From positions 1-6,599 of the forward strand of contig CAYONM010000206.1 of assembly GCA_964405325.1 (NCBI GenBank): a DNA stretch of 6,599 bases. The letters are read 5' to 3'. Positions 5,707-6,599 of the stretch are shown piece after piece. The translations under genes were made by a program, and so were the position numbers. The stretch is from CAYONM01 sp964405325 (GTDB lineage: Bacteria; Planctomycetota; UBA11346). The notes under the pieces are model-generated. The model made no database searches. It saw only the letters and a program-made list of their open reading frames with translations, and was not told the DNA's origin. Position 1 is the stretch's first letter. Every line of letters begins with the position of its first letter.

Positions 5707-5773
5707 GTGACGGCAAGGATGTGAACGCCCGCGTGCACAAAGCCGTCGTTCCCGGCCATGCAAGGAGCCAACG
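5707..5773 (+). promoter_or_regulatory. Flagellin mRNA leader with two candidate CsrA sites
   Basis: CAAGGATGT (5714-5722) agrees with the core of the CsrA/RsmA consensus (ACARGGAUGU). It starts at the last base of the left arm of a GACGGC/GCCGTC stem (5709-5714 with 5742-5747). A second GGA lies in CAAGGAG (5761-5767), which is also the Shine-Dalgarno, 6 bases before the ATG, and can sit in the loop of a 3-bp GGC/GCC stem (5754-5756 with 5767-5769). Two GGA sites, one on the ribosome site, is the arrangement of CsrA-repressed flagellin leaders such as Bacillus subtilis hag. CsrA control here is inferred. Confidence 0.45.
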
Positions 5774-6599
5774 ATGAGCCTGCGCATCAACCATAATATT
5801 GCGGCGGTGAATGGTCACCGGAACATGCAGGATGCAGATATGCGCATCTCCCGAAGCCTTGAGAAGCTGTCTTCGGGCCTGCGGATCAACCGCGCCGCCG
5901 ACGATGCCGCCGGGCTGATCATCTCCGAACAGATGCGCGCCCAGATCACTGGCCTGCATCAGGCGATCGACAATGCCGAGACCGGCATCGCCATGGTCCA
6001 AACCGCCGAAGGTGCCTTGGACGAGGTGAACAGCCTGCTGAACAAGGCTCGCGAATTGGCGCTGCACGCCGCCAATGAGGGGGCCAATTCCATCGATCAG
6101 CTGATCGCCGATCAGAGCGAGCTGGACAACATCATCGACAGCATCAATCGCATCGCCGACAATACCCAGTTCGGCACCAAGAGGCTGTTGGATGGATCGT
6201 TGTCCAATGCCACCTCCAATAATTCGGCGGTGTCCTCGGTCCGACTCGGCGGCGATTACACCTCGCAGTTGAACGCCCAGACCGCGGTCAAAGGGTTTCA
6301 CACCTTGGAGGTCACCAGCCAGGCCACCCAGGCGAGTAACGAGGTGGAGATGCCGGGCTCGGCCGACATCTGGAGCGGCGGTACACTGACCGCGGCCACC
6401 GGTACCGATCAGGTCCGCACCACCTTCACCATGTCGGTCAACGGTGCTACCATCACGGTCACCTCGGGCACGACCAAAAATCAGTTCCTGCAGCAACTCA
6501 ACGCCCTGGGCAACAGTGTCGGCTTCACCGCCGCCACCACCGGCGCTGGCGGCCTAGGTGATCTGGTGCTGACGGCCCAGGAATTTGGCCGCAGTTTTG
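5774..6599 (+). CDS. fliC: Flagellin, 3' end beyond the window
   Basis: Structural subunit of the flagellar filament, exported through the flagellar type III apparatus and polymerised outside the cell. The first 275 residues are present and no stop is reached. Residues 1-145 form the conserved D0/D1 region: RINHNIAAVNGHRNM (4-18), LEKLSSGLRINRAADDAAGL (29-48), SEQMRAQITGL (51-61), RELALHAANEG (93-103) and NTQFGTKRLLDG (130-141). The rest is Thr/Ala/Gly/Ser-rich and corresponds to the variable, surface-exposed D2/D3 part. The beta-rich TTFTMSVNGATITVTSG (216-232) is typical of the beta-hairpin modules of longer flagellins. As the C-terminal D0/D1 has not begun by residue 275, the full protein is probably larger than 400 aa. 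AAGGAG (5762-5767) 6 bases before the ATG fixes the start. A sigma-54 promoter precedes it. Symbol fliC is by homology; the organism may have several flagellin genes. Confidence 0.95.
   Translation, partial: MSLRINHNIAAVNGHRNMQDADMRISRSLEKLSSGLRINRAADDAAGLIISEQMRAQITGLHQAIDNAETGIAMVQTAEGALDEVNSLLNKARELALHAANEGANSIDQLIADQSELDNIIDSINRIADNTQFGTKRLLDGSLSNATSNNSAVSSVRLGGDYTSQLNAQTAVKGFHTLEVTSQATQASNEVEMPGSADIWSGGTLTAATGTDQVRTTFTMSVNGATITVTSGTTKNQFLQQLNALGNSVGFTAATTGAGGLGDLVLTAQEFGRSF

Noticed and set aside
5642..6496. 284-codon minus-strand open frame
   Set aside because: Antisense to the flagellin gene, whose reading frame shows unmistakable flagellin motifs; Gly/Asp/Val-rich shadow.

Overview
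The window is a GC-rich bacterial chromosomal segment with tightly packed genes and no mobile elements, CRISPR arrays, tRNA or rRNA. It holds five complete protein genes and the 5' part of a sixth. The organism is a flagellated, probably Gram-negative bacterium. A TPR protein fused to RNA polymerase alpha C-terminal domains, an FHA/Ser-Thr-kinase-like membrane protein and a sigma-54-type flagellin promoter point to Planctomycetota or a related lineage. That assignment is an inference from gene content, not a phylogenetic result.

Left part (1-2663): a small unrecognised plus-strand gene (115-405) runs tail-to-tail into pdxA (398-1372, minus strand). pdxA is preceded, with an 8-base overlap, by a gene for an FHA domain joined to a kinase fold and a single C-terminal membrane helix (1365-2663). 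The kinase fold has lost the beta3 lysine, the HRD aspartate and the DFG aspartate, so it reads as a pseudokinase with an intact phosphopeptide-binding FHA domain. The overlap implies that it and the vitamin B6 gene share a transcript.

Middle (2664-4227): a roughly 310-base hairpin-rich spacer, then recA (2978-4027) complete with all motifs. The recA upstream region holds a perfect 6+6 inverted repeat over a weak promoter, a candidate SOS operator unlike the E. coli box. A perfect 17-bp stem with a 4-nt loop separates recA from the next gene.

Right part (4228-6599): a minus-strand gene for TPR repeats plus two alpha-CTD-like modules, the first resembling a DNA-binding alpha-CTD and the second degenerate. 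It is divergent from a flagellin gene that runs off the window. The flagellin gene has a near-consensus sigma-54 promoter and a leader with two GGA motifs, one overlapping the Shine-Dalgarno, resembling CsrA-controlled flagellin leaders.

The most noteworthy items are the membrane-anchored FHA pseudokinase coupled to pdxA, the tandem alpha-CTD TPR protein, and the flagellin control region. Three gene ends also carry strong hairpins without a T-tract.
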